Source: Palsa-504 sp963790065 (GTDB taxonomy: Bacteria; Actinomycetota; Actinomycetes; Streptosporangiales; Streptosporangiaceae). From it: a stretch of 64,000 nt of DNA. The DNA is taken from positions 434,001 to 498,000 of the forward strand of contig CAWBNK010000001.1 of NCBI GenBank assembly GCA_963790065.1, in the 5' to 3' direction. Positions 1-8,988 of the stretch are shown in pieces; position 1 is the stretch's first letter, and each line of letters starts with the position of its first letter. The notes beneath the pieces were generated by a model. That model saw nothing but the letters and a program-made list of their open reading frames with translations. It searched no databases and was not told where the DNA came from. The translations under genes were made by a program, and so were the position numbers.

Positions 1-1
1 G

Positions 2-775
2 GCCGCGGCGGCCGCAGGCATGCCGCCAGGCCGCCTTACTCCCGGTGCCGCGCCAGGCCAGGCCAGTCAGCCGGCCGCCGCCGGGAGCGAAGCCTTCGCC
101 GAGCTGGCCGCCAGCCTGCGGCAGGTGATCGGCGCCAGCCAGCCTTCGCTGCTCGCGCAGGTGACCGGGCCGCTCACCGAGACCGAGACCATCTCCAATG
201 CGGCCGTCCTGCTGTTCGGCGGGATCGAGACCACCGAGGGCATGATCGCCAACGCCATGCTGCACCTGCTCTCCTCCCCCGCCGGGCTCGAGCAGGTAAA
301 CGCCGACCCCGTTCTCATACCCGCCGCCATCGAGGAGTCGCTGCGGCTAGAGCCTGCCGCGGCCGTCGTCGACCGCTACGCCACCCGTGACATCGGGCTC
401 GGCAGCGCGCATATCGCGGCGGGCGACCAGGTGACGGTATCCATCGCCGGAGCAAACCGGGACCCCGCGGTCTTCGCTCGCCCTGACGCGTTCGACATCC
501 GCCGCCCGAATGCCGGACGGCACCTGGCCTTCGCCCACGGCCCGCACTTCTGCCTCGGCGCACACCTGGCCCGGCTGGAAACACGAATCGCCATCGAGAC
601 CATGCTGGCTATGCTCCCCCGCCTCCGCCTGGCTCGTTCGGATCCCAGCTGTCCCAGCCAGCCGCGGGGCCTGGTGTTCCGCAAGCCGCCAGCCCTGCCG
701 GTGCGATGGGACCGGGCCTTACCGGTAGGCTGGCCGGGTCACCGAAGGAGGCGCGATGTCGGAGCAGGATCTTGA
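2..775 (+). CDS. Cytochrome P450, C-terminal part (cut by left edge)
   Basis: Haem-thiolate monooxygenase; electrons would come from a ferredoxin, none of which is nearby. The frame is open to the left edge, so the N-terminal half is missing. Visible in order: an Ala/Pro-rich stretch (about residues 1-25), the I-helix oxygen-binding motif FGGIETTEG, the K-helix ExxR as EESLR, and the haem loop FAHGPHFCLGAHLAR with the cysteine ligand. The low-complexity stretch before the H/I region is not typical of the fold and may be a loop insertion. The last 20 bases overlap the next gene. Substrate cannot be inferred. Confidence 0.93.
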   Translation, partial: AAAAAGMPPGRLTPGAAPGQASQPAAAGSEAFAELAASLRQVIGASQPSLLAQVTGPLTETETISNAAVLLFGGIETTEGMIANAMLHLLSSPAGLEQVNADPVLIPAAIEESLRLEPAAAVVDRYATRDIGLGSAHIAAGDQVTVSIAGANRDPAVFARPDAFDIRRPNAGRHLAFAHGPHFCLGAHLARLETRIAIETMLAMLPRLRLARSDPSCPSQPRGLVFRKPPALPVRWDRALPVGWPGHRRRRDVGAGS

Positions 776-1091
776 TGCGGCAGGCCAGTTCGCCGACCAG
801 TTCCCGGAGCGGATTCACCGGAACCGCCGTGAGCACGGCGGCGAGATCGACCGCCTCGACGACGACCAGCTGGCCCGCCTTACCGAGGAAGAGCGCGTCG
901 AGGCGGGTGTCGACGACTTCGACCCGGATGAGGTGCCGCCCGCCACGGACACGCCGCCGCTGACCGATGACGTCAGGCAGACCGAGGTGTACCAGGACGA
1001 GCGGGCCGAGATCCGCCGCCAGGAGGACAAGGGCGAGATCTACCCGATCGACGAAGAGCACCCGTTCCCGCCCACCCGCTACGACGGCTGA
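756..1091 (+). CDS. Small acidic hypothetical protein
   Basis: 111 residues, very rich in Asp/Glu/Arg, no transmembrane segment, no signal peptide and no cysteine. I do not recognise the family. It looks soluble and partly disordered, with a Pro-rich centre (about 65-72) and charged flanks. The start is well supported: AAGGAGG lies five bases before the ATG. It begins inside the end of the P450 frame (20-bp overlap), so it is probably co-transcribed and translationally coupled with it. Whether it assists the P450 is inference only. Confidence 0.7.
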   Translation: MSEQDLDAAGQFADQFPERIHRNRREHGGEIDRLDDDQLARLTEEERVEAGVDDFDPDEVPPATDTPPLTDDVRQTEVYQDERAEIRRQEDKGEIYPIDEEHPFPPTRYDG

Positions 1092-1128
1092 CGGCGCGGC
1101 GGGTGAGCGTGCTGATGGCGCCGAATAG

Positions 1129-1584
1129 TCAACCGGCGATCTCATCCCGGCCGATCTGCCGCAGCACCTGTTTCATGGCGTCGTAGCGGGCCGCGCCTAT
1201 CTCCCTGCGCCAGCCGCGCTCCACGGCATCGATGGCCCGCTGGGCCTCGATCGCGGCGGCGGCGCCCTGCTCGGTCCTGGTGATCAGCCTGACCCGGCCG
1301 TCGGCGGGATCCTGCCCGCTGGCGACGAAGCCAGCCTGCTCGAGCCAGTCCATGAACTCCCCTAGCGCCTGCTTGGTCATGTCCGCCCGGCGCGCGAGAT
1401 CGGTGATCCGGATTCCTTCGGGCGGGATCATCTGCAGGAGGCGCCGGTGACTGCCGCGCAGTTCGGGGAAGGCGAAGCCGCCCTGCGCGCCCAGGTCGGC
1501 ATGCAGGCGCTTGGTCACGGCCTCCAGCCAGCGAGCCATGTGATCGGGCGCCCAATCTTCGCCGGGCTCCTTGCGCACTGTCAT
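1129..1584 (-). CDS. MarR-family transcriptional regulator
   Basis: 151-residue winged-helix repressor of the MarR type. The HTH covers roughly residues 50-100 (ITDLARRADMTKQALGEFMDWL, then a wing with DPADGRVRLI), flanked by helices that form the dimer interface. It is divergent from the kinase-like gene at 1654. Two 12-bp direct repeats in the 69-bp spacer overlap its own promoter (TTGCCT, 18 bp, TAAGGT, then the ATG six bases later), so autorepression from a leaderless transcript is likely. The inducer is unknown. Confidence 0.9.
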   Translation of the reverse strand: MTVRKEPGEDWAPDHMARWLEAVTKRLHADLGAQGGFAFPELRGSHRRLLQMIPPEGIRITDLARRADMTKQALGEFMDWLEQAGFVASGQDPADGRVRLITRTEQGAAAAIEAQRAIDAVERGWRREIGAARYDAMKQVLRQIGRDEIAG

Positions 1585-1585
1585 A

Positions 1586-1626
1586 AGGCTACCTTACTAT
1601 TTTCACAGATAGACAGGCAACCTTAC
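1586..1626. promoter_or_regulatory. Direct-repeat operator in the marR/kinase divergent promoter
   Basis: AGGCTACCTTAC (1586-1597) and AGGCAACCTTAC (1615-1626) differ at one base and start 29 bp apart, close to three helical turns. On the minus strand they form the -10 and -35 regions of the MarR gene. Seen directly; binding by the MarR protein is inferred. Confidence 0.55.
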
Positions 1627-1653
1627 CGACTGCCGTGTCTGGCTCAGGGGGTT

Positions 1654-2850
1654 ATGACCGTGAACATGCAGGCTGAGGATCTCTTTCGGCTCGCCACGCT
1701 GCCGCCTGCGGAGCTCCGCGCTCTGGCCGAGACCGTGTCCGGGACGTTGATGCCCGACCTGCAAGTGAGCGCCACGCCGCTCGGCTACGACTGGGGCTCG
1801 CCGGTCACGGCCGGTCTATGGCGAGTCGAGGTCACCAGCCCGGATCGCGGTGGCGCGCCCGGCTGCACGTTCTTCGTGAAGCTGCTGCATCACACCAGGC
1901 TCTGGCCGGGGCTGCGCTGGCTGCCCGACGACGCGGCACGGGCGGAATTCATCGACTTCTATCCGTGGCAGTACGAGCTGGATATTTACCAGTCCGGGAT
2001 CGGCTCAGTCCTGCCTGACGGCATGCGAACCCCGCAGCTGCACTATGTCAGCCGGCCCGATGCGGATCACATGAGCCTGTGGTGGGACTTCGTCCACGAG
2101 CGGGCTGACACCTGGACGCTGGCCGACTACCGCCTAGCTGCCCGGCTGCTCGGGCAGCTCGCCGCCAGGCGGCAGGCAGGCGCGCAGGTCAACGAGGCCC
2201 TGCCCGCTGTCGCGCGCAATGCACACGACGGTGGATCCGCGTTGAGGTTCTATGCCAGCCGGCGCGTGTTCGGGGGCATGCTGCCAGTCCTGCAATCCGG
2301 ACAGGTCTGGCAGCATCCGGTCCTGCAGGAAGCGCTCCGGCTCACCGGCGACCAGCAGCTGCCCGCCGACATGGTCGCGCTCGGAGCCCGCCTGCCGCAG
2401 GTCCTCGACATGCTCGATGATCTGCCGCAGACCTACGCGCACGGCGACGCGAGCCCGCAGAACCTGTTGCTCCCGGCCGGCGAGCCAGGAACTATCGTCG
2501 TCATCGACTGGGGCTTCGGCACGCTGCTCCCCGTCGGATTCGACCTTGGCCAGCTGCTGGTCGGCCTCGCGCACGCCGACCAGACCGACCCGGCCGCGAT
2601 CTCGGCCATCGACGCGGAGATCTTCCCGGCCTACCTGGCCGGACTGGCGGCCGAGGACTACAAGGTCGATCCGGCGCAAGTCCGGGCCGGCTACCTGGGC
2701 TCGCTGGCGGCGCGCTCGGCGCTGTGCGCGATCCCGTTCGAGGCGCTCGAGAATGCCGTGCCCGGCCAGCAGACGGCAGCGATGTTCGCGGGACGGATGG
2801 AACTCACCAGACTGATGCTCGACATGACCGCCGAGACCATCGGCCCGTGA
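1654..2850 (+). CDS. Aminoglycoside phosphotransferase/choline kinase-fold protein
   Basis: 398 residues. The APH/CHK kinase signature is near residues 261-274 (YAHGDASPQNLLLP, Brenner motif with catalytic Asp), followed by the Mg-binding VVIDWGFGT near 282-290. The N-terminal half has the lobe expected for ATP binding, though no classical P-loop. It probably phosphorylates a small hydroxyl substrate or is a macrolide/aminoglycoside kinase relative; the sequence does not decide. An ATG further on (MQAEDLF) is possible, but ATG 1654 follows a GGGG-rich stretch and begins the conserved region. Divergent from a MarR gene, a common arrangement for detoxification genes. Confidence 0.8.
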   Translation: MTVNMQAEDLFRLATLPPAELRALAETVSGTLMPDLQVSATPLGYDWGSPVTAGLWRVEVTSPDRGGAPGCTFFVKLLHHTRLWPGLRWLPDDAARAEFIDFYPWQYELDIYQSGIGSVLPDGMRTPQLHYVSRPDADHMSLWWDFVHERADTWTLADYRLAARLLGQLAARRQAGAQVNEALPAVARNAHDGGSALRFYASRRVFGGMLPVLQSGQVWQHPVLQEALRLTGDQQLPADMVALGARLPQVLDMLDDLPQTYAHGDASPQNLLLPAGEPGTIVVIDWGFGTLLPVGFDLGQLLVGLAHADQTDPAAISAIDAEIFPAYLAGLAAEDYKVDPAQVRAGYLGSLAARSALCAIPFEALENAVPGQQTAAMFAGRMELTRLMLDMTAETIGP

Positions 2851-2919
2851 TCGGCTGCGCGGGAGCTCGCCAGCTGCTGCCCGCTGACGGCGTGGCAGGC
2901 TGTCCAAGGGCCGGCACGC

Positions 2920-3720
2920 TCAGGCGCCGAGGGCCACGCTCGCTTCCGCAGTGTAGACCAGGAAGGTCAGGGACTCCTGGAAGTACAGCTCCACATGCTC
3001 GGCGTCGTGCGACAGGTAGCCGATCGACAGGTCCTGGCCCAGCCGCAGCTCAAAGTCGCCGCCCCGGCCGGTCAGCACGAACGCGCCGTCGATGGCGGGC
3101 GCCCAGATGATGTCGCCGTCCACTACCCGGCTCAGGTGGTCGCGGATCGGGTAGCCGTGGTCGGAGGTCTCGCTCACCATCGTGTAAGCGTCGGCGGATA
3201 GCAGCAGCGAGTACGGCCCGCCCACCCCGGCCAGCCGGAGCGCGCTCAGCGCCTGGCTGATCACGTTCGGGTAATCACGCGCCTCGGCAGGCAGGCTGAG
3301 CGCCGGGTTGGATGAGCTCTGCCTGACTCCGGTGATCCCGGCGGCCGCGTATCCCTCGAAGATAGCCCGGTCCTCGGCGAAGGCAATCTTCTTCGCCGCG
3401 TCCTTGACCGGCTGCCAGTCCGAATCCTGGGCGCCGCGCTCGACGTCATCCACGTCCTGCCGGTTCAGCGTGAACGGGACCCGCAGCTCGACGAGCTGCT
3501 GCGAGGTACGCAGCCGGGCAATGATGCCGTCGCCGTCGGGCGGGTCGATCGGCGTGATGTGCCCGGTGCCGACGCTGGCCAGGGACGACCCATCAGGTCC
3601 TTGCACGTCCACCACCCGGCGCGCGGCCACGTTCTGCTCGAACGTCCGGCGCGCCTCGGCTTCGATGCTCGCCCAGGCGGCATCGGTGACGGGCGCGAGC
3701 TCGCGGTGCAGGTTGTTCAT
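2920..3720 (-). CDS. Family 1 encapsulin shell protein
   Basis: 266 residues, the usual length of the HK97-fold encapsulin (linocin M18/CFP29 family). It self-assembles into an icosahedral protein shell that encloses cargo. Recognisable blocks: the N-terminal MNNLHRELAPVTDAAW helix that binds cargo peptide inside the shell, the E-loop region about 50-90, the A-domain with GPYSLLLSADAYT, and C-terminal ESLTFLVYTAEASVAL. Its ATG overlaps the stop of the DyP peroxidase gene by ATGA, so shell and cargo are translationally coupled. Confidence 0.97.
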   Translation of the reverse strand: MNNLHRELAPVTDAAWASIEAEARRTFEQNVAARRVVDVQGPDGSSLASVGTGHITPIDPPDGDGIIARLRTSQQLVELRVPFTLNRQDVDDVERGAQDSDWQPVKDAAKKIAFAEDRAIFEGYAAAGITGVRQSSSNPALSLPAEARDYPNVISQALSALRLAGVGGPYSLLLSADAYTMVSETSDHGYPIRDHLSRVVDGDIIWAPAIDGAFVLTGRGGDFELRLGQDLSIGYLSHDAEHVELYFQESLTFLVYTAEASVALGA

Positions 3721-4820
3721 GGCTGGGTGCTCCTCTTCAAGCTGCCAATGCCCAGGGAACCGGTACCTGCCGCAGTCTCCCCTGGTACGCCTGGTACGCC
3801 TGGTACGCCCGGCGCACCTGTCCCGCCGGGAGGATCGGGAAGGTCGTCGAGGAAGTCGGCGGACGGAGCGAAGAACAGGTTGCCGGTGACGGCGGTGGAG
3901 AAATCAAGGATGCGGTCGGTGTTCCCCGGCGGGTCGCCGATGAACATGTTGACCAGCATCTGCTCGGTCACGCTCGGCGTCGCGGCATAGGCGATGTAGT
4001 ACGTGCCGAACTCGCCCTGGCCCAGGTCCCCGAAGGGCATGTTGGCCCGCAGGATCTGCCGCTCGGTGCCGTCGGGATCGGTGATGGTGTTCAGGGCGAC
4101 GTGCGAGTTGGCCGGCTTGACCTCGTCCGGCATCTCGATGTCGGACAGCTTGGACCGGCCGATGGCCCGTTCCTGGTCCTCCACGGACAAAGCGTTCCAG
4201 GCGTCCAGGTCGTGCAGGTACTTCTGCACGATGACGTAGCTTCCGCCGGCGAAATCCGGGTCCGCGTCAGCGGTGATGGCCGCCACGCCGGCCGCGCCGC
4301 CGACCGGGTTCTCGGTCCCGTCGACGAAGCCGAGTAGGTCGCGCTCGTCGAAGTACCGGAACCCGTGCACCTCGTCGGCCATGGTCACCGCGCCCGCCAG
4401 CTCGCCCATGACCTGGTAGGCGAATTCGAAGCACAGATCCATCCGGTCATGCCGGATATGAAACAGCAGGTCCCCCGGGGTGGCTACCGCGTGGTGCCGG
4501 GGCCCGCGCAGCTCACGGAACGGGTGCAGTTCGGCCGGGCGGGGACCGGCGAACAGGCGGTCCCAGCCGTGGAAGCCCACCGCGGCGACGCAGGCCAGCC
4601 CGGCCCCGGGGGCGCGGAAGCCGACGGCCCGCTGCAGGCCGGCCCAGTCGCCGAGCAGGTCCCGGCAGGCCGCCTCGCCACCAGAGTTGATGGTCAGCAC
4701 CAGGAAGATTGCGGCGTCGGTGAGCGGGGTGAGCACCGGCTGCGGCTCGGGCGGCGCGGGAGCTCGGGGCGGCGCGGGGGGAAGGCGCGGGGCAGCGGGA
4801 TCGGGTGCCGGTTCGGTCAC
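3717..4820 (-). CDS. DyP-type haem peroxidase, encapsulin cargo
   Basis: 367 residues from a GTG at 4820, preceded by GGAAGGAGGGG; the open frame upstream lacks a good ribosome site. It oxidises dyes/phenolics or haem-like substrates with H2O2. GFVDGTENP (about 163-171) carries the distal GxxDG Asp; SHVALN (about 237) supplies the proximal His; the distal Arg lies in RQILRANMPFG. A Pro/Gly linker with GVP repeated three times leads to the C-terminal cargo-loading peptide SLGIGSLKR, which docks inside encapsulin. An N-terminal Pro/Ala-rich tail (about 5-35) precedes the domain. Cotranscribed with the shell gene. Confidence 0.96.
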   Translation of the reverse strand: MTEPAPDPAAPRLPPAPPRAPAPPEPQPVLTPLTDAAIFLVLTINSGGEAACRDLLGDWAGLQRAVGFRAPGAGLACVAAVGFHGWDRLFAGPRPAELHPFRELRGPRHHAVATPGDLLFHIRHDRMDLCFEFAYQVMGELAGAVTMADEVHGFRYFDERDLLGFVDGTENPVGGAAGVAAITADADPDFAGGSYVIVQKYLHDLDAWNALSVEDQERAIGRSKLSDIEMPDEVKPANSHVALNTITDPDGTERQILRANMPFGDLGQGEFGTYYIAYAATPSVTEQMLVNMFIGDPPGNTDRILDFSTAVTGNLFFAPSADFLDDLPDPPGGTGAPGVPGVPGVPGETAAGTGSLGIGSLKRSTQP

Positions 4821-4914
4821 GGTGCTGTCCCCTCCTTCCGCTCGGACAACAAGCCTCCCACAGGCCAGGTGAAGCGCCGCCCCGGCCCCCGGCATCCGCG
4901 GATGACTGGTCCGG

Positions 4915-5865
4915 CTACATCCAGCCGCGCCGCCGGAACATGGCCAGCAGGCCGACCACGGCCAGGACCTCGGTGCCGAAGCCGAGGCCGAAGAAGGCGG
5001 CAGGGGAACCCATCCGGTTCACCAGCCAGGCAAAGTTCTGCCCGAAGAACCCGGTCAGGAAGGACAACGGCAGGAACACGGTGGCGATGATGGTCAGCTG
5101 CTTCATCACGTCGTTGAGCCGGTTGGACACCATCGACATGTACGCGTCGAGGGAGCCGCTGAGCAGGTCTCGGTAGCTGTCTACCATGTCGCTGATCCGG
5201 ATCAGGTGATCGTAGAGATCACGGATGTACTTCTCGCTCTCCGAGGACATGCCGGGGATCAGGATCACCTGGTTCAGCATGGAGGACACCATGTCCCGCT
5301 GCGGAGTGATCAGCTTGCGCATGTCCACGAGCTGGCGCTTGAGCGCGAACATCTGGGCCAGCTGACTCTCGGTGGGCTTGGAGAAGATCTGGTCCTGGAG
5401 CTCGTCGATGCGGTCGTCGAACGCGGCCAGGTACGGGAACATGCTGTCGACCAGGCCGTCCAGCAGCCGGTACATGGCCACCAGCCGCCGGTCGGTATGC
5501 ATTCGGCCCAGCGTGCGGCAGGCGTCGGCGATCGCCGGGATCGTGTCGCGGTGCACGCTGACGAAGAAGTTCTCGGCGTAGAAGCAGTGCACCTCGACCA
5601 TCGGCTGGCCGAGGCCGCCGGCGCCGTAGGCGACCAGGTAGACGAAATCGTCGTAGTCCTCGACCTTGGGACGCTGGTTGAACTCCTGCGCGTCCTCGAC
5701 GGCCAGCGGGTGGATCTTGAACACCTCGCGGAGCAAGGCGATCGTGTCCGGGCCGGTGTCCGCCAGGTTCAGCCAGAGCAGGTCGCCCTCGTTGAGGGCC
5801 TGCTCGATGGCCGGGCGGGTCACCTCGTCCTCGATGCAGTTCGTGAGCAGCAGGTGTCCTTGCAC
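4915..5865 (-). CDS. CorA-family divalent cation transporter (variant signature)
   Basis: 316 residues: a cytoplasmic alpha/beta funnel, a long helix (about 190-250) and two C-terminal membrane helices (about 255-275 and 290-312). The loop after the first helix reads GFFGQNF near residue 271, where classical CorA has YGMNF, so the selectivity-filter GMN is replaced by GQN. It is probably a Mg/Co or Zn channel-type transporter of the broad CorA/ZntB family; ion preference is uncertain because of the changed motif. Stands alone, divergent from the oligopeptidase gene. Confidence 0.88.
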   Translation of the reverse strand: MQGHLLLTNCIEDEVTRPAIEQALNEGDLLWLNLADTGPDTIALLREVFKIHPLAVEDAQEFNQRPKVEDYDDFVYLVAYGAGGLGQPMVEVHCFYAENFFVSVHRDTIPAIADACRTLGRMHTDRRLVAMYRLLDGLVDSMFPYLAAFDDRIDELQDQIFSKPTESQLAQMFALKRQLVDMRKLITPQRDMVSSMLNQVILIPGMSSESEKYIRDLYDHLIRISDMVDSYRDLLSGSLDAYMSMVSNRLNDVMKQLTIIATVFLPLSFLTGFFGQNFAWLVNRMGSPAAFFGLGFGTEVLAVVGLLAMFRRRGWM

Positions 5866-5916
5866 GCGTCTATCGTGCCAAAGCCGCGCTGCCCGGCGTC
5901 ACTAGACTGGGCGTTC

Positions 5917-8052
5917 ATGAGTACCGAGGCCCAGATCACCCCCGCCGAGCCGCCGACCGCCAAGCAGGTTCCCCACGAGCGCAGCTATCACGGCGACACC
6001 GTCATCGACGAGTACGCCTGGCTGGCCGACAAGGACGACCCGGACACCATCGCCTACCTGACGGCCGAGAACGCCTACACCGACGCGGCCACCGCGGGGC
6101 TGGACCAGCTCCGGGACCAGATCTACGCCGAGATCAAGGCCCGGACGCAGGAAAGCGACCTGTCGGTCCCGGTGCGCAAGGGCGGCTGGTGGCAGTACAG
6201 CCGGACGGTCGAGGGCCAGCAGTACGGGTTGCACTGCCGCCGCGCGGTCCGGCCGGGCGAGGTCATCCCGCCCGTGGCCGCCGACGGCCAGCCCCTCGAC
6301 GGCGAGGAAGTGCTGCTCGACGGCAACAAGCTCGCCGCAGGCCAGGGTTTCTTCGCCCTGGGCGCGCTGCGGCCCAGCCGGGACTGGCGCTGGCTGGCCT
6401 ACTCCACCGACTTCTCCGGCGACGAGCGGTTCACGATCAGGGTCAAGGACCTGGCCACCGGCCAGACGCTGCCCGATGAGATCCCGGGCGCCTATTACGG
6501 GTGCGCGTGGTCACTGGACGGCTCGGCGCTGTTCTACCTGACCGTCGACGACGCCTGGCGGGCCCACCGGGTGTGGCGGCACCGGGTCGGCACCCCGGCG
6601 GAGCAGGACGTGATCGTGTTCGAGGAGGCCGACGAGCGGTTCCACGTCACCCTGGGCCAGACCCGCAGCGAGCGCTACCTGGTCATCAGGTCAGCCAGCG
6701 TGCTGACCAGCGAGGTATGGCTGCTCGACGCGGCCACGCCGGACGGCGAGCCGGTCGTGGTGACCCCGCGCCGGCAGGGCGTGGACTACGACGTCGATCA
6801 CGCCGGGGACCACCTGCTCATCCTGCACAACCGCGAGGCGGAGAACTTCGAGATCGCCACCGCGCCGCTCACCGACCTGGCCGACTGGACGCCGCTGGTC
6901 CCGCACCGGGCTGACACCCGGCTGATGGACGTGGCCGCGTTCGCGGACTTCACCGTGGTCTACTTCAGGCGCGACGGCCTGACCGGGCTGCGGATCCTGC
7001 GCACGCCAGCCGGCGGCATGCCCGTCGCGGAGCACGAGATCGCCTTCCCCGAGCCGGTCTACCGGGTCGGGCCGGGCCCGAACCCGGAATACGAGTCCGA
7101 CCGGTTCCGGCTGGCCTACACCTCCCTGGTGACCCCCGGCACGGTCTACGACTGCGACATGGCCACCGGCGAGCTGACCCTGCTCAAGCAGCAGCCGGTC
7201 CTGCCGTCGCCTGCGGGCGTACCGTACGCGCCGCAGGACTACGAGCAGTACCGGGAATGGGCGGTGGCCACCGACGGCACGCGGGTGCCGATCTCGCTGG
7301 TCTGCCGCAAGGGCACGCCTCGTGACGGCAGTGCTCCCTGCCTGCTGTACGGCTACGGCAGCTATGAGATTTCGCGGGACCCGGTCTTCTCCATTCCCGT
7401 GCTGTCGCTGCTCGACCGGGGGTTCGTGTACGCGATCGCGCACATCAGGGGCGGCGGCGAGATGGGCAGGTCCTGGTACACCGACGGGAAGCTGCTGCGC
7501 AAGAAGAACACGTTCACCGACTTCGTGGCCTGCGCCAGGCACCTGGTGCAGGCGGGCTGGACGTCCGCGTCCCGGCTGGTCGCGCGGGGCGGTTCGGCAG
7601 GCGGGCTGCTGATGGGCGCGGTGGCGAACATGGCGCCCGAGTCCTTCGCCGGCATCGTGGCCCATGTGCCGTTCGTCGACGCGCTGAACACGATCCTGGA
7701 CCCGTCGCTGCCGCTGACCGTCACCGAGTGGGAGGAGTGGGGCGACCCCCTGCACGACCCGCAGGTCTACGCGTACATGAAGTCCTACTCGCCGTACGAG
7801 AACGTCACCGCGCAGGTCTACCCGCCGATCTTCGCCCTGGGCGGCCTGAACGACACCCGGGTCACCTACCACGAGCCCGCCAAGTGGATGGCCAGGCTGC
7901 GCGCGGTGGCCAAGGGCGGCCCGTTCCTGCTCAAGATCGAGATGGCGGCGGGCCACGGCGGCCGCAGCGGCCGCTACGACGCCTGGCGGGAGGAGGCCCA
8001 GGTCCTGGCCTGGGTCGTCCAGACGGCATCCGCTACCGGTGAGGCCGGCTGA
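5917..8052 (+). CDS. ptrB: Oligopeptidase B / prolyl oligopeptidase family (S9A)
   Basis: 711-residue cytosolic serine peptidase that cleaves short peptides, usually after basic residues. An N-terminal beta-propeller (about 70-430) gates a C-terminal alpha/beta hydrolase. The catalytic triad is visible: Ser560 in GGSAGG, Asp646 in GGLNDTRV and His680 in GHGGRSGR. Start ATG 5917 is chosen because the family N-terminus (PPTAKQVPHERSYHGD) begins there; the frame is open upstream but antisense to the CorA gene. TAGACT sits eight bases before the ATG, so a leaderless message is plausible. Confidence 0.93.
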   Translation: MSTEAQITPAEPPTAKQVPHERSYHGDTVIDEYAWLADKDDPDTIAYLTAENAYTDAATAGLDQLRDQIYAEIKARTQESDLSVPVRKGGWWQYSRTVEGQQYGLHCRRAVRPGEVIPPVAADGQPLDGEEVLLDGNKLAAGQGFFALGALRPSRDWRWLAYSTDFSGDERFTIRVKDLATGQTLPDEIPGAYYGCAWSLDGSALFYLTVDDAWRAHRVWRHRVGTPAEQDVIVFEEADERFHVTLGQTRSERYLVIRSASVLTSEVWLLDAATPDGEPVVVTPRRQGVDYDVDHAGDHLLILHNREAENFEIATAPLTDLADWTPLVPHRADTRLMDVAAFADFTVVYFRRDGLTGLRILRTPAGGMPVAEHEIAFPEPVYRVGPGPNPEYESDRFRLAYTSLVTPGTVYDCDMATGELTLLKQQPVLPSPAGVPYAPQDYEQYREWAVATDGTRVPISLVCRKGTPRDGSAPCLLYGYGSYEISRDPVFSIPVLSLLDRGFVYAIAHIRGGGEMGRSWYTDGKLLRKKNTFTDFVACARHLVQAGWTSASRLVARGGSAGGLLMGAVANMAPESFAGIVAHVPFVDALNTILDPSLPLTVTEWEEWGDPLHDPQVYAYMKSYSPYENVTAQVYPPIFALGGLNDTRVTYHEPAKWMARLRAVAKGGPFLLKIEMAAGHGGRSGRYDAWREEAQVLAWVVQTASATGEAG

Positions 8053-8055
8053 GGT

Positions 8056-8988
8056 TCAGGGCTGGAACAGGACGCTGACCGACTCGCCGTCGTGGATCCG
8101 CCCGATGGCCTCGGCCAGGGCCGGCGCGACCGACAGGACGTGCAGCTTCGGATGGCCGGCCGGAACCGGGGCGGAGTTGGTGCACACCACCTCGGTGACG
8201 TCGGCGGCGGTCAGCTTGTCCAGCGCGCCGTCGGCGAACAAGCCGTGCGTGCACGCCACCGCCACCGAACGCGGCTGGTACTCGCGCAGCCTGGCCAGCA
8301 GCTCGAATACGGTGGTGCCGCGGGCGATCTCGTCGTCCACGACGATGACATCGCGGTCGGCCACCTCGCCGATGATGGCCGCGATCGTCACCTCCGAGTC
8401 GCTGATCCGCTGCTTGGATCCGGCCGCCACCGGCACGCCAAGCCGCCGGGCGAACTCCGCGGCGCTCTTGACGTAGCCCAGGTCGGGTGAGACCACCACC
8501 GCCCGGGACAGGTCCCGGGCGCGGAAATGGCCGGTGAGCTCGCGCAGCGCGTGCAGGTGATCCACCGGGACGGAAAAGAACCCGTGCACCTGCGGCGAGT
8601 GCAGGGTCAGCGTGAGCACCCGGTCGACGCCCGCCGCGACCAGCAGGTCGGCGACCAGGCGCCCGCCGATGGAGATCCGCGGCTCGTCCTTCTTGTCCGA
8701 CCGGGCGTACGCGTAGTGCGGGATCACCGCGGTGACCCGGGCGGCCGAGGCGCCGCGGGCCGCATCCGCCATCAGCAGCAGCTCGAACAGGTGCTCCTGC
8801 ACCGGCGGGACCAGCGGCTGGATGAGGAACACGTCCCGTTCCCGGCAGTTGGCCTGGAGCTGGACCCCGAGGCAGTCATTGGCGAACCGCTCCAGCCGCA
8901 CCGGCTGCGGCGCCACGGCCAGGAACCGGCAGATCTCGGCGGTCAGCGCGGGGTGGGCGCTGCCGCCGAAGACAGCGATGTCACGCAC
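8056..8988 (-). CDS. prs: Ribose-phosphate pyrophosphokinase (PRPP synthetase), divergent
   Basis: 310 residues from GTG 8988 (AGGAG just upstream). Makes PRPP and AMP from ribose 5-phosphate and ATP. The flexible loop RSDKKDEPR is present; the PRPP loop reads VVDDEIARGTT rather than the usual VDDxxxTGGT, and the pyrophosphate loop is SPDLGYVK. It therefore looks like a divergent paralogue rather than the housekeeping enzyme. Its start overlaps the adenylate kinase stop by eight bases, so the two are coupled; the kinase could recycle the AMP product. Confidence 0.88.
   Translation of the reverse strand: MRDIAVFGGSAHPALTAEICRFLAVAPQPVRLERFANDCLGVQLQANCRERDVFLIQPLVPPVQEHLFELLLMADAARGASAARVTAVIPHYAYARSDKKDEPRISIGGRLVADLLVAAGVDRVLTLTLHSPQVHGFFSVPVDHLHALRELTGHFRARDLSRAVVVSPDLGYVKSAAEFARRLGVPVAAGSKQRISDSEVTIAAIIGEVADRDVIVVDDEIARGTTVFELLARLREYQPRSVAVACTHGLFADGALDKLTAADVTEVVCTNSAPVPAGHPKLHVLSVAPALAEAIGRIHDGESVSVLFQP

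Noticed and set aside
5206..5916. N-terminal extension of the oligopeptidase frame
   Set aside because: Antisense to the CorA gene with shadow-like composition; the family N-terminus begins at 5917.
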